Source of the DNA: Panax quinquefolius
Lineage: Eukaryota > Streptophyta > Magnoliopsida > Apiales > Araliaceae
Assembly (NCBI GenBank): GCA_020205615.1
Contig: CM035170.1
Coordinates: 39,867,807 to 39,931,806 of the forward strand
Direction: 5' to 3'
DNA length: 64,000 bases
Part shown: positions 36,293 through 49,712 of the stretch, in pieces
How positions within the stretch are numbered: position 1 is the first letter of the stretch
Layout: each line of letters begins with the position of its first letter
The notes under the pieces: generated by a model
Told to the model about the DNA's origin: nothing
Databases searched by the model: none
The model's input: the letters and a program-made list of their open reading frames with translations, nothing else
Made by a program: the position numbers and the translations under genes

Positions 36293-36438
36293 GCCCAATA
36301 TGTGTTCCGGGATTGATGCTGAACTTCTAGTAGTATCCGGTATGGATATGGATTATCTTTCAGGGTTCCTTCTTAAAAGACTTAATCATTCTTCCGCAAT
36401 GTTAGTGACAAAGATTACAAAAATTTTGAGTGTCTACA
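36293..36438 (-). repeat. 3' LTR remnant of T1 (copy B)
   Basis: Counterpart of 2740-2883, ending ...gtgtctaca. The polypurine tract follows at 36439-36454. Confidence 0.9.
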
Positions 36439-36454
36439 GATGCCCTTCTTTATC
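36439..36454 (-). promoter_or_regulatory. Polypurine tract of T1 (copy B)
   Basis: Minus strand gataaagaagggcatc, one base different from copy A. Confidence 0.75.
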
Positions 36455-36898
36455 ATACTCATGCATGGCAATGCATGGGTAGGATAAAGAATCCTAGACA
36501 CTTGAAACGCAACAAGACAAACATGGTACTATGTGTAACAACATGATGCAAATGCATGATGCATGTGTATGGGGTTGTAGCCCAACATGCTGGGGATGAT
36601 TGCTAGCTCCCTGTTGCTTCAACCGGGGATTGGCAATGATGACCAGATTTGATGTGTTATCCTAATCTGTTAGGATGTTGATGTTGGAGTTATCACCAAA
36701 TTCCTATGTCCTTGGTAACGACTTGATCTTGAAGATGTTCCTCTTATGTGTAAGAGATCTGTGGGGATAAAGTTTGGTCTATTTCAGGATGTGTATAACA
36801 TATTCCATCATCTATCCTCTTTGATAACATTGACCTTTCCTGATTGGTATTGCCAGGATATGTCAAGATTTTGTTGGATTTACTGCCAACAGCAAATG

Positions 36899-37245
36899 TT
36901 GTCAGGGATGCCTAACCTTCATTGATGTGTGCTTCACCAACATGTGAATCAACGGCTGAAATACCCTGTTGGATAGACTGCCAAGGTTGTTTGACCTTTG
37001 CTGACGTGTAAATCAACGGCTGACACTCTGTGGGTAGATTGTCATGGCTGCTTAACCTTCGCTGACGTTTTAATCAATGGAATCATTGCGTTGTGACCCC
37101 CGCGGGGGATCCACTGGGGAATATGAGTAATCGAGCATAAAATCCTCGAATAGCTCTAAAGCTCTGATAGGTTTAATCGTTATCGACTGAGATAACGTTA
37201 AGGTTGCTTGACCTTCATTGATATATGTGTCAACGGCTTGAATTC
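36899..37245 (-). repeat. Degenerate ~60-80 bp tandem repeats, T1 3' region (copy B)
   Basis: Same degenerate units as 3344-3690 in copy A, built around 'gctgacgtgt.aatcaacgg'. Confidence 0.7.
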
Positions 37246-37327
37246 GCATTGTAATCCCTTATCGGGGCTTCACGTTGTAACCCCTGTCGGGGATCTACGT
37301 TATAACCCCCGTCGGGGATGTACGTTG
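37246..37327 (-). repeat. ~25 bp GC-hairpin tandem repeat, three units (copy B)
   Basis: Same unit as at 3691-3821 but only three copies. Two units are missing relative to copy A. Confidence 0.9.
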
Positions 37328-37568
37328 ATCTTTTAGGGTAATGACCCGGAGTTGGCGGCATTGGACCTGTACAAGGTATTGCCGGATGTGATTTATAACA
37401 AATGAGATCATTGGCAGGGTATACCTCGTGTTTGGGTGACTACCAATGAGCGATATACAAACTCAAAGTTTCATCCGAGAAGACCAGGATTGCATGATGT
37501 CTTGCTCAATCGCGTGGCATTTTTATTCCCGATGTGACCTTTCTAGTCCGTAAGAACTCCTTTGCAAC

Positions 37569-39193
37569 TTGAATTGGACCGAGACGGAGGGGTGGGGTCC
37601 ACATAGGGGTGCCGCAGGTTTTTTGGATGGCATGCTAGAGCATTGGGTATCGGATAGGCAGGTTTTCCGATTCGGGACCCATGAGTTTACTCCTACTCTG
37701 GAGGAATATGTACGATTGACGATGCTGCCATTGGATAGACCTTACATGCATATGGCTTTAGGAGACATGAGTCTCACTGGATTGCAGAGCAGAGTGGTGC
37801 AGGACGAGTTAACATCTGGCCATATGATATCCTAGCGTTTTCATTATGACAGATTTGGCTCTAAGGATAGCTATTCCCAATATTCTGGGGATTTCACTGC
37901 ACCGGAGGATCATTGGTGGTTATCCAGGGTTGATGTACTACTGTTATGCGTACTGTCGTATGTCTATATGCCACGGTACATGGATGAGATAGACATATGT
38001 GTCATCATGGCCGTGAGAGCTCTCAGGGAGGGTCGTACCATTATACCGATGATCATAGCAGAGACCCTACGGTCAGCCACCTACTGCTGCACTTATCCGA
38101 CAGGAGTGTTCACAGGTAGTTCGGTCATGCTATATGTGTGGTTTATGTCCCATTTAAGACTGATTGGCACTCTTAGACGGCATGGTTATTGGTTCACCCA
38201 TGATATAGCCATGTCATACTCCTTTCAGCCATCGGAGTGTATAGATGCTATGTCTTGGTCAACATTTTTGGCGGATATCATAGATCCATTTGTCATATTG
38301 CTTAGTGTTAGGGCTTAGCTCATCATACTGCCTTTATTACTCATGCTCCAAACATGGACTACCTCCCCTCCGGTTTGGTTTGAGGGCGTGAATACTTATC
38401 ACCATTGGCCGTGATGTTGCTAGATTTGACCGGGCCAGGATTTTCATCCTTCGAGGGGCGATAGGTCGTCGACTTCTCGATATCTTTTAGCAGAGGAACG
38501 ATCCCGTGTGTACGCTTGTTGGGATCAGTCTGAGATAACTGATTTTTCCATTAGTCATCCAGGTTGTTCTGCAAAGTATTCTGCATGGATGGAGACATAG
38601 ATTTTATCGGCTGCAGCAGTATCCACAGTACCGGAGAGTGAGTCAGATGATGTTGAGCCCATGGAGGACATTGATTCCCACATTGAGGGGAGCAGTCTTT
38701 GGGTTGCTGAATCTCTTTTAGATTCTTCCAGCATCAAAGATTGTTGTGGTTCAAAGATTCAAAGATAGACTTTGAGCAGAGTCTTCATCTAATAACCTTT
38801 GAGAGAGATCAGGATCGATCTATGATGTTGACTGCCGTTGATGGGAGAGACACAGCTCTATTAGAGAGAGAAGAGGCATTAGCTCGCAGAGATGTCGCTA
38901 TTGTTGAGCGGGATGCGGCTATATCAGCCAGAGATGCAGTGATAATTGAGCGGGATAGTGCCATATCTGTCCGGGATGTAGCCATTACAGATAGTACAAC
39001 AGTGAGGTCCCTTACCACTGGCATGATTGCAGAGATGAGCGCATATATTGATGATCATATAATCACCATGCAGATGGCTGCAGATCTGTTGGGTCGTGTG
39101 GATATCCTCATACAGGAGACCATAGCTTTACCTCCTTCTTCTGAGAGGGATGCCATGTTGGGCTTGTTAGCTTACATACATGCTGATTTGTAG
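37569..39193 (+). pseudogene. Antisense additional ORF of T1, DUF7745-like with coiled coil (copy B)
   Basis: Better preserved than copy A. One frame runs 37569-38318 (250 codons including the terminator) with a single internal stop, TAG at 37833-37835, where copy A has CAG. It includes LEHWVSDRQVF, FTPTLEEYVRL, EDHWWLSRVDVLLLC, MPRYMDEIDICV, TLRSATYCCTYPTG and AMSWSTFLADIIDPF. After about 420 bp of damaged frame the C-terminal ORF (38741-39193, 150 codons) has five RD-headed heptads at residues 50-84 (38888-38992), then LTTGMIAEMSAYIDDH and a helical end. Probably one protein of about 500 residues originally (inference). Function unknown. Confidence 0.72.
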
Positions 39194-40152
39194 ATGGGCT
39201 CGAATTTTCCTGCACATACTAGTTTAGCAATTTTGTCATGTACAGTTTACATTGTATATATCAAACAGCATTATATATATAGCAAGGAAAAATATTTTTG
39301 ATCACTTCCCTTTAAGATATGCTTTGCTACTTGGTTGATATTTTGTCTGCTGCTTTAGGGCTTGTGATCCTGATGTATTCTGAATTCCTCCTGGATGGAT
39401 GGACATTGAGTCGTCTCTAGACAGTTCATAATGGATCATCGATCTTTGTGTATCCCTACCATCTTTGGTGTCTTGGGACTGGTTTCTCAATGAAAATATG
39501 GAGAGGAGTGTGGCTTTCCTCTCTGAGGTTGACCGCACCACAGATGGTCTCCAGTACTTCTATTTAGGGGAAGCCTAGTTAATTCCATCTCTTATGGATT
39601 GGTGTTGCTCTTCAAGGTATGACCGCAGCTTAGATGGTCGCCGAATCTCCTATTTAGGAGGAGTTCAGGTAATTCCAAGCCTTTGGTCTTAAACCGAATG
39701 AAATGTAGTGGATTGAAGTTTGATCCCAGTACCAACTGACAAGGGTTTATGTTTTGGCAGGGGGTGAGACCGCACCATGAGTGGCTGCCTATGTACTCCT
39801 ATTGAAGAGGAGATCTGGTCGACGTAGTTCGCCCCTCAGGGCGAGAAGAAAAGCGTGATCCCATGTGCAGGTCAAAGTGCGGGGAGGAGAAAGTTTAATC
39901 CTAGGTTGAGGATAAACTGCAGGTGAAAAGTTTGATCCCATGTATGGGTAGCCAAACTGCAAACGCAAGAGGTTCAATCCGTAGTGGGATGACCTAAGTC
40001 GTAGGAACGCAGAGAAGCCATGCTAATGGCTTAAACAAGTATGTTTCCCTGAGGGGAAAAGTGTGGAAGAGTTGTATGTGGTAAAGGGTTAAAGAACCAG
40101 AATGACTGGTGATCTGATGGTCCAACACCAGGATGTTTGCTTGAGGGCATCT
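39194..40152 (-). other. T1 region between antisense ORF and integrase (copy B)
   Basis: About 39100-39390 is absent from copy A. The rest matches 5600-6400. No gene seen. Confidence 0.5.
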
Positions 40153-41472
40153 TCAAACATAGTACCATTTCACGTTGTCTGAATTGATGAGTTGTGGAAA
40201 TTCATCGCCGTCCATTTCTTGCAATCTGAGAGCGCCTCCCGTCAATACTTCTTTGAAAACAAATGGGCCTTCCCACTTAGGAGCGAATTTTCCTTTAGAT
40301 TGATCTTGGTTGTCGAGGAACTTCTTCAAAACCAAGTCATGTTGTTTAAACTGCTGAAGCCGAACTTTTTTATTGTAGGATCTGGCGATCCTTTGTTGAT
40401 ATAACTGACCATGGAAGATAGCCGCGGTTTGCCTTTCGTCTATTAGAGACAATTGGTGATACCTGTCTTGTACCCATTGGTCTTCATCCAGCTGAGTGTC
40501 TATCAACACTAGCACTGCTTCCATCCCAAAGGTTAATGCATAGGGGGTTGCCCCAGTGGAAGTACACATTGAGGTTCTGTAGGCTAACAGAGTAAGAGGC
40601 AATAGGTCAGGCCAATCTTTGTGGTTGGCGGACATTTTTTGCATAATCTTCTTGATGTTTTTGTTAGCCGCTTCAACAGCACCATTCATCTTCAGATGAT
40701 AGATGACGGAGTTAAGATGTTTGATGTGGAATTTACTGCATAATTCCTCCATCATTTTGTTGTTGAGGTTCTTAGCATTGTCTGACACAATCACCTCTGG
40801 TTGTCCGTATTAACAAATGACATTGTTTCTGATGAAAGCAATGATGACTTCTTTGGTAACCCTGGAGAGGTAGGCTGCCTCTACCCACTTGGTGAAGTAG
40901 TCGATCATGGTGAAGTTAAATCGATGTCCATTACTGGCTTTAGGCTCAATGGGCCTGATAAAGTCCATTCCCCACATTACGAAGGGCCAAGGCAAACTCA
41001 TATTGTGGAGTTCCCGTGGAGGGGTGTGGATAGCACTGATAGCTTCTCCTAACATGGCCATTGCAATCTGTTTTAAGAGATAGCCAGTAATGTCATATCC
41101 TGAGGACCTTCTTGACAAGGAGGGGGCCACTCATGTGGGGTCCGCAGACTCCGCCATGGATTTCATCCATAAGCCTTTGGGCTTGATCTTTGTCTATACA
41201 TCTGAGGAGACCTAGTCCTGCATCTCTTTTGTAGAGCATATCTTTACTCAGGTAGAATTTCATAGCAATTAGATGGATCCGCCTTTTCTCGGTCGGGCTC
41301 GCTTCAGCAGGTGTGGATCCATCTCGTAGATATTCTTTGATATGCTGATACCAAGGATGCAGGATGGGAGGTAGCTCATCCGATACTTCTCCAACGTAGT
41401 TCCCATAGGCTGAGGCCTTGTGCAGGGAAATTGTGATGCTTGGCAAATGTTTCTTATCTGATATGCGAATCA
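40153..41472 (-). pseudogene. pol: Tat integrase (T1, copy B)
   Basis: Minus strand pieces 40794-40153, 41130-40810 and the 3' part of 41590-41093. Zinc finger residues at IHGGVCGPHMSG; MDFIRPIEP (first D); VSDNAKNLNNK (second D, G of the usual V-V/I-SDN context kept); NGAVEAANK (E). A stop sits between the first and second Asp regions (about 40811). A 30-base in-frame deletion near 40512 removes ten residues found in copy A (PIEVEMESLR). Confidence 0.88.
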
Positions 41473-42288
41473 AGGAGGCCAAAGTTGCTAATGCATCCGC
41501 AAAGTCATTCCTATTACGAGGACCGTGTAGAAAGGAGATTTCTTCGAACTCCAAAGCCATCTTCAAAACCTGCCGATGGTAAGGCAACAAATGTAGTTCC
41601 TTGGTTTGATAGATTCCGGTGGATTGTCTGATTACCTACACTAAATCTCTAAAGACGATTAATCACGGATGCCCATTGAACAGGCGTTTTTTAGCCCCGT
41701 GAGATGCGACCTTTCATACTCAATTGTATTGTTGGTGCCGATAAACCGCAATTTAACGGCGATGGGATATCGTTTCGCCCGTGCGGAATCGAATCGCTGC
41801 TCGGCTCTAGAACCTTCCAGATTAACAGTTCCATCAAAATACATCTTCTATGATTGGCGCGTATCGTGATGATGGTGTTGTTGAACTGCCATTACTCCCT
41901 CATCAGGGAAATATGCCTACAAGGGTTTGAAATCCCCTGATGGTGCGGCGGCCAGTTGATCCGCAATTCCTTGACCCTTAATGGACTTTTGAGCCACATA
42001 TACGATGTCAAATTGTTGTAGGATCAACTGCCATCTGGACAGCCAAAAATTTAACATATGTTTATTGAACACGTATTTGAGAGGATCCACGCGGGATATG
42101 AGATGGGTTGTGTGACCATGGAGGTAATGTTTTAACCTCATGGAAGCCCATGCTAAAGCACAACACGTCTTTTCGATCATAGTGTACTTGTGTTCACTGT
42201 TGCTGAACCTTTTGCTGAGGTAATAGATAGCTCGTTCTTCGCCTCTATCGTCTTCTCGTCCCAAAGATGCGACCCATGGCATTGTCAC
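41473..42288 (-). pseudogene. pol: Dual RNase H region (T1, copy B)
   Basis: First RNase H is open from 42288 to 41917 with IYYLSKRFSNSEHKYTMIEK and LKYVFNKHMLN. Second RNase H starts at MYFDGTVNLEGS (41844) and ends FLHGPRNRNDFADALATLAS. It is frame-broken around 41640-41660 and 41760-41800, near GC-rich positions that differ sharply from copy A. Confidence 0.8.
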
Positions 42289-43552
42289 TTATGGACAGGT
42301 ACATGAACAGGGGAACATCATCCCTAGGTGGTACCAAAACGAGAGCTTTGACTAGCTGTTTCTTGATTGAGAGGAAGGCATTTTGACACTCATCATTCCA
42401 TTTCATGGAGGAGTTCTTCGTTAATAGCTTGAAGATTGGCTCATGAGTTCTTTGTGAGTTGAGAGATAAAAACCGCTAATGAAGTTGATTCTTCCCAAAA
42501 ATCCCGAATTTCCTTTTCTATCCGAGGAATGGGCATTCCGTGATGGCTCGGATTTTAAGCGGGATCCAGCTCAATCCCTTTGTGGTCGATTAGAAATCCT
42601 AGCAACTTGCTTCGATTTAACGCCAAAGGCGATTTAGTGGATTCAACTTCAAGTTGTATTTACGCAACCTGTTGAACAACTTTCTGAGATGGTCTAGATG
42701 GTCATCCTCCTTCCGGGACTTGACAATGATGTCATCCACGTAGATATCGATTTCTTTGTGCATTAAGTCATGGAAAAGAGCCATCATGGCTCGTTGATAG
42801 TTGGCTCCAGCGTTGATGAGGCCGAATGACAACCATCTATAGCAAAAGGTTCCCCAAGGCATAATGAAAGCAGTTTTCTCACGATCTTCTTCAATAACCA
42901 TGATCTGGTGATACCCTGTGAAGCAATCAGCAAAGGAGTACATGTTGTATTGCGCAGTATTGTCAATAAGAATGTAGATAAATGGCACGAGAAAGCTGTC
43001 TTTTAAGCACGCTTTGTTCAAGTCCCGGTAATCCACACAAACTCACACCTTCCCTTCGGGTTTAGGCACGGGCACAATGTTGGATATCCACTCAGGATAT
43101 GTAGACACCATGATGATGCCAGTTTGAAATTGTTTAACAATTTCTTCTTTCACCTTTAAACTTCACTCAGGTTTCAATCGTCTGAGCTTTTGCTTGACTG
43201 GCTTAAATCCCTCTTTAATGGGAAGGCGATGAAGGACAATATCAGTGGACAAACCCACCATGTCTTCATGAAACCATGCAAACACATCCTGGAATTGTGT
43301 TAATAGCGTAACCATGTCATTCCTTTGGTTTGGGGTAAGGTCTGAACCAATCTGGATTAACTTAGGGCTTTCTAAGGTTCCGAGATTGAAAGAAGTTGTT
43401 TGATCAAGGTTGGGTTTAGGTTTGTCTTTGACCCATTCTTGAATTTCAAGAGGCACCTCAATGTCATCCTTTATTTCCATCAAGGCTGAATTCATCTCTA
43501 CATCAAAAGGTACAATCCTTGTGAAGAAGAGGCACCGTATCAGCAAGTACAA
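42289..43552 (-). pseudogene. pol: Tat reverse transcriptase (T1, copy B)
   Basis: Minus strand. 43552-43163 carries the pre-RT segment and QKLRRLKPE. 43036-42617 carries DYRDLNKACLKD, DCFTGYHQIM and the catalytic IDIYVDDIIVKS. Downstream thumb sequence (42600-42300) is frame-broken. One stop separates the fingers (near 43045). Confidence 0.87.
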
Positions 43553-43718
43553 TCACATCTAAATTCAGGGTCCTGAATCAAAATATGCTTTCACTTAGTA
43601 TATATGAAATGTTTTGATCTTACACAGTGTTAGCATATACTGACAAAATAAACTGCTAATACTGTACAGAAAAGTAAGAAATTATTATATCTAAAGGGCA
43701 AAAAGAGTTCTGTCCGTT

Positions 43719-45305
43719 TTACCCTTGACGACCAATGCAAGGAGTGTTGTTCCAATTGGCAAGGGAAAAGTCCGGATGGACTGCAATGATGGAGGTATTG
43801 TCATCGTCATCCCTATCCCGAATGATGTCCATTATGTCTAGGAAATCATCGTCTGGGGTGTATCTGTTGGTATGTTCATCATGAATGATGATGCGTATGC
43901 CCGACATAATTTGGAGAACGTCTTGCTTAATTCTTTGTTCCTCCTCTTCCACTGTGGGATTTGGAACAAAGACTTCTTCCTCCTTTACCGGTACCGGCTT
44001 GGGAAATAACATAGCCATTACATTGGCTGGCACCTTTACAGGAGGTTGTGCGGACTCAGAGTTTGAAGGCGAAGATAAACGCTACATGGTTGAAGCTGAA
44101 GGAATCTGCTGATGCTTATGAGGATTCCTATTACTAGAACTGGCAGAATAGCCTAGTCCAGCTGTTCCAGTCTGCCAGGCAAATTAAATTGGGTACTTGA
44201 TACCCTTGTGATCATTACCCAGCCCTTGTCCCAGCTGATGACCCAATGACATCATTTCTTGAGTAGTCGACATTACCTCAGCAGAAATCTTGGGTTCAGG
44301 AAATGGCGTTCCAACAACATGGTATTGGGTATTGCTTACTTCCAAGGCATGAAAACTGACCGGTTCAATATCTGCATTTGCATTGATGAATGGCATGTCC
44401 CCCTGTTGAGTACACTCTGGTTCAACGCTGACCGTGACCATGCTATTGTTGATAATGTATTTTAGTTGCTGATCAAGGGTGGAGGGGACTGCCCCTGCCA
44501 TATGAATCCAAGGTCATTCTAAGAGAATGTTATATCCCGAATCTATCTTGAGTACGTGGAAAGATACGCAGAATGTATGAAGACCAATTTTGATTGGCAG
44601 TTCAATTACTCTGACTGAATTCCGACTGGCTCCATCAAAAGCTTTGATGATAGTATGGCTACTCCGAATTCGATTGAGATTGATATTCATCCTTACCAAG
44701 GTAGCATATGGACAGATATTAAGAGATGAACCTCCATCTATCAAGACTCCAGCTAGCATGTATCTGGAGGAAAAGACTGCAATGTGCAACGGCTTGTAAT
44801 GACCGGTCCCTTTGGGCGGTATGTCATCATCAGTGAAGGATATCACATTGTTGTTGAAAATGTGATCAGCCAGATGTTGAAATTTTTCCGTATCAACTGA
44901 TGTTGGTAGATAGGCTTCTTCTAAAACCTTCAACAAGACCTTCCGGTGATCCTCGGAAGTTAGGACCAAGTCCAAAATTGAAATCTGATGTGGAGCTTCT
45001 CTTAAGCTTAAAACCACTTTAGCTTCGTGATGACCCATAGTGCGGAGGAATTTTTCAATCTTCTCCATGGGTATTTTCCCCTTTGATTGGATGGTAGACT
45101 TCATCACCCGTTGGGGAAGATATAGTGAATTTTCCTTCGACACTACGGCAGTGGTATATGAGGTGGAGCCTTCACCTTCTCCATAATTCCATGGAACCTT
45201 GTGCAAGCTAACAATAGGGTATTGTGCTCTGTACGACAAGTTGATTGGCTCGGTAGCGGCCACTTTCAAAGGATTGTTGCTTCCCTTGAGTCGAATTATT
45301 AGCAT
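43719..45305 (-). pseudogene. pol: Tat protease, G-patch-like and linker region (T1, copy B)
   Basis: Protease VLIDGGSSLNICPYATLV in the ORF 45305-44514, then the tail in 44501-44184 (GAVPSTLDQQLKYI and LGHQLGQGLGNDHKG). The linker 44033-43719 is acidic. A frame break at about 44501-44514 lies in the usual LLGRPW motif. Confidence 0.8.
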
Positions 45306-47430
45306 TGTGAGTGATTAATTAATCCCATCAGTTTCAGTGGAGATGACTGCTACCACACTCTTCCACTTAGTAGGACCTATATTCTCACTTACACGTAAAC
45401 ACAAGATCTTAAATACGCTATATGCGAGGACACCACTGTCAATTAGATTTTGAATAAGGTGGCGAAGTGCCCAAAGATTCTTCCGTATGCATGACCATGA
45501 GACGGGAGTGATATTGACATACTCCATCAAAGTCGTACCGCCCTGAATGGGGGTTGATTGGAGGTAGAAGGGAACTGATCCTTCCTTCATTGATTAACAT
45601 CTGAAGGATTTCCTCCATAGGTTGGCCCAAATAGGTGAATTCCTTTTTGTTGGCAAAATCCCGACGGGCTTTGGCATTTGCTCTCTTTGTCACTTTGTCT
45701 TCCAACATTTCATTTTTTTGAAAGTGACGAAGTAATATTCATGACAAGAGGTAGGAGACTGGCATGCTCCTGGCTGATTAATTGACGAGTCACTTGATGC
45801 TGATAAGTCACCAATTCTACTAATTGTTCAATTTTCTTGCCTAAAGCTTTTATCTTTCATTCCATTGTGAACTGAAACTTGGCATAATCCCATTTATCAT
45901 CACCGTCTTTGAGGGTCTGGGAGGATTCACAGCTGAAATTGAAATTCTGTCCATTGCTCCAATTGATCATATTGACCTCTTCTTCTTTGTGTTGAGGAAG
46001 AGGGTTGTCTTTAATTTGAGGCTGATCTGGTTTGGTGACCACGATCTCACTGTTGTCTATCAGGTCTTGGATCTTATGTTTTAAGGCCCAACAATCCTGA
46101 GTATCATGTCCAAGCGCCCCGGCATGATAAGCACATTTTCGAGCAACATTGAAACTCCGTCCATTAGGGCTGGCTGGTGGAAGAAGATGAGTAATTTTCT
46201 TCTATGTTGTCAGAAGATTGAGAATTTTCTCGAGTGTATCCCCTAAGGGTGTGAACACTCGAGGGTGTTTGACTTCTCCACCTTTTGGTATTGGAGGATT
46301 CTAAGACTGTGCTTGAAAGGGCGTATGGTTTCTTCTTTGAATAGGCATGTTCTGATGGCCTTTTTGACCCTGCAGTATCAAGGAAAAATCTTCCTCTCAT
46401 TCTTTTTATGGACCCTCTGGGGGTTATTTCCATAATTTTCGGATTGGATGTGATCAACAACAGCTTTAAGGGCAGCTAGGTTTTGAATCTTTCTGGACTT
46501 CAATCCCATCTTAGCCATCTCACCATGTTTGACCATTTTAGAAAATGATTTACCGATGCCAGCTAAAACTCTTTCATAGAATGGAGCTTCTTGTATGTCT
46601 ATGAAAGTCATGACCATCTCTGATTCTGTCATGGAAGGACTAACATGGGCAGCCAGGCATCTCCACCTATGAACATACTCTCTGAAAGACTCGTTAGACT
46701 GTTTCTTGATCTTGGTAATTTGATACCGATCAGGAGCCATCTGAGACTGAAAGTTGTATTGAGTGAGGAAAACATGTGCTAGCTCTTCCCAGCTATGGAT
46801 CTTTGAATTGTCTAATCTTGTGTACCACGAACGGGCTTCTGTAGTTAGACTCTTCTGGAACAGTTGCATTCTGAGTTTTTCATCCTCTACATAAGATCCA
46901 AGTTCTCCAATGAACACCTTTAAATGTGTGTAAGGATCTCCTAACCCGTCATATTTTTCAAAGTCAGGAGTTTTAAATTTTTCTGGGTAATGAACACCAG
47001 GGAAAATGCAAAGATCAGCATATGAAACACTCCCGTATGTTCCAATTCCTTTGATAGCACAAAGGGTCTCTTCCATTTGAAGGACTTTCTATTTGATGTC
47101 ACCAGTGTCTGGATCTTCAGTGGGATGGGCAGCATCATGAGTTTTGTTTGTCATATTCAACTGCAGTTCAGGTATTGTAATAACCTGGGTTCCCCCTTGT
47201 GTGGATGATTCAGCATGTATGGGTATTTTTGGACCCGGAGTAGACTGGTGTAGTTCTTTGAGTAGAACAGCCAAATCTGTAATTTATTTGCTTAATCCAT
47301 CGAATTCTTTGCGAGAAACTGGATTAAGGTCAGTCAGGTCAGATGACGACATGATTGACTATAGGCGTGTAACCTTTTTGGATTTCGACCGGGAAGTAGG
47401 TCCGATTAGTTCCCTGCGAAAGACTTGAAT
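45306..47430 (-). pseudogene. gag: Tat gag (T1, copy B)
   Basis: Contains the longest open gag piece in the window, 47076-46378 (232 codons). Signature: KTPDFEKYDGLGDPYTHLK, RSWYTRLDNSKIHSWEELA and ESFREYVHRWRCLAAHV. It is preceded by an N-terminal part (to about 47430) with a stop. The zinc-like C-terminal region lies in shifted frames at 46160-45857. Confidence 0.86.
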
Positions 47431-48065
47431 AGTTTAGTCCTTAGGGAATATGTGTATAATAACATGCTATGTGATGCGTCCATTTTAGGAATTTTATCCT
47501 GCAAAACGGATGTCATCTATTTGTAGCATTAAAATATGTATGTGTACACATTTCTTCATATTTCTTATTACATGGAGATATATATGGAATGTAATTACAA
47601 GTAATTTGAAATGAGAGAGCATGAAGAGACTTTCCTCCGTTTTGGGTTTATCAGAGGCTGACCTGTCTTAGGTTACTCTCGCGGCTTTTTGGCATGAAGG
47701 TTCCAAAATCATCGCAATTTACTCAACGGGAAATTAATTTGGTCTTTCAACTGGAGCGAATTTGGGTTGTGCCTTTCCTGAGCCTCGGAGAATTAGTCTT
47801 CCCATGAGTCCAGTAATCAAACACCGACGGGATAGCCTCGTGGTTGAGGGACCACACAACATACATTCACATACATCGCGTCTCACCGTATAAAAATGAT
47901 GACAAGTGTGAAGCACTAATATCACAAGCAGATATGGTGCGAAGCACTAAGTGCAATAAAGAAATGCATTCGTACACATTCATCAAATGTAAATGCAACA
48001 TCCACACATAAGCAAATAATAGTTTTGAAAAGATTGTAATAGGGGCTTAAGTCCTCTTACTAGAT

Positions 48066-48083
48066 TCCCCAGAAGAGTCGCCA
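48066..48083 (-). promoter_or_regulatory. Primer-binding site of T1 (copy B)
   Basis: Minus strand TGGCGACTCTTCTGGGGA, tRNA-Arg type. The upstream leader (47431-48065) has no gene. Confidence 0.85.
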
Positions 48084-48889
48084 CCTGTCGACGTCGGGAT
48101 TTTTAGATGTCCCTTTCCGTTACTTGTTCTTTGGTGTTCTCATTTTAGGTGAGATTTGTTTGAAAAAACAAGTTAAAAAGTTCCGACATGTATAATGTCG
48201 ACGATGGACTGTTAATAGTCTCCAGTTGGTTTTTTAAATGGTTGTACCAACACAACCGAGAAAAGGTTTGCACATTGACCCAAATGATGTGACATCGTTA
48301 AGCCTGTCGGTGGAAACCGAGATTCATTAGGGTCTGGGGACTTGATTATGCGGAGGGAAGGTGTTAGGCACCCCCCGACATCCGTGTTACCACGGTGACC
48401 GCCTCTTTTCAAAAAACTATTATCTGAATGTGTGTGTGTATGAGTCAATGTGTTGTTATTTGGAAGTAGTGCGAGGCCTCGTTCGTACCTATATAGAGGG
48501 TTTGAATTTAAGTAAAAATTCAATTTTAAGCAAGATATGACAGTGATGTTTTATAAAAAAAAGGTTTTTCAAACCCTGATGCTCAATAGTAATTGAGACC
48601 TTTTACAGTCCCATTTTATTAAGTGTTCAGCTTGATTGATTTTATTTTACGGATGCGAGGCATCCGTACGAAAATAATATACAAAATAATGCCGACTTCC
48701 TCATGGGTATGGAAACCATCTGAGGATATTCAGACACCGTAGAATAATTTACAAGTTGCCTACAGCTGAAAATGTCCATCACGGGAACCGAATCTAGATC
48801 CAATAGGTTGAATCTGTGATCACATGATTCCTAAAGATACATATGATAGTGCAATTTATATAAAAGCGATAGTTAGGTGTATATATATA

Positions 48890-48891
<2 letters not shown>

Positions 48892-48935
<44 letters not shown>

Positions 48936-49400
48936 TGATCACCAACCAAGAAGCACCTCTATGGGGGATCAAAAATATAAATAAAGTTGTAAAAGCTATC
49001 AACCGCCACTTGAGGAAACTCTAAAGGGGATTTAAACATAAATAAAGTCAGATAAAGCAATCAACGCCATTTAAGTGAAATCCGAGCATGATTTAAACGT
49101 AAAGAAAGTCAGTAAAAGCGATCAACTACCACGAAGTGAACTCCAGGTGGGACGAAATATATATATAAGCAATAAACGCACCGGATGTAAAATCAAGGCT
49201 CATCGAATAGAGTTCGACAACAGTTCATATATATAAGTATATATATATATATATATATGCTCATCGAACAAAGTTCATATATATATAAATATATATATAT
49301 AAGCAAATAAACGCTCCAGACCGAAGTCTAGGCTCAATCGAGGCATAACTCGATAATGTTAGTCAATAAATATAAATATATATATATATAAACTGAAATA
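48892..49400. repeat. Tandem subrepeats and (TA)n runs inside the T1 LTR (copy B)
   Basis: Same two repeat families as 15106-15730, with fewer TA dinucleotides and one fewer long run. Confidence 0.8.
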
Positions 49401-49698
49401 AAACCGCTGGATCAAGTCCGGCAACAGCCTTGCATAAACGACTCTCGGCGTGAAGAAGTGTGTGCAAAGATGAAGAGAAGGGCTTTAAAGTAAAAGAGAG
49501 AAGGCTTACACGGTTGACTGCCAAAGAAGACTTCTATATCGTTAAAGTGGGTAAACACTGGATTTTGTAGGTACAAAAGTAGCTATATATGAGCTCACAT
49601 GTGTTAAAAATGAGAAAGTACATTGTATGGGGTGAGTGCAGAGCAAATTGGGCAGGGCTTCCTCGCCATTTTTTCTTGCAAAATGGCAACCCCAAGCC

Positions 49699-49712
49699 CT
49701 CTATTTATAGAG
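49699..49712 (-). promoter_or_regulatory. LTR TATA box of T1 (copy B)
   Basis: Minus strand CTATAAATAGAGGG, the best consensus of the three Tat LTRs. Confidence 0.72.
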
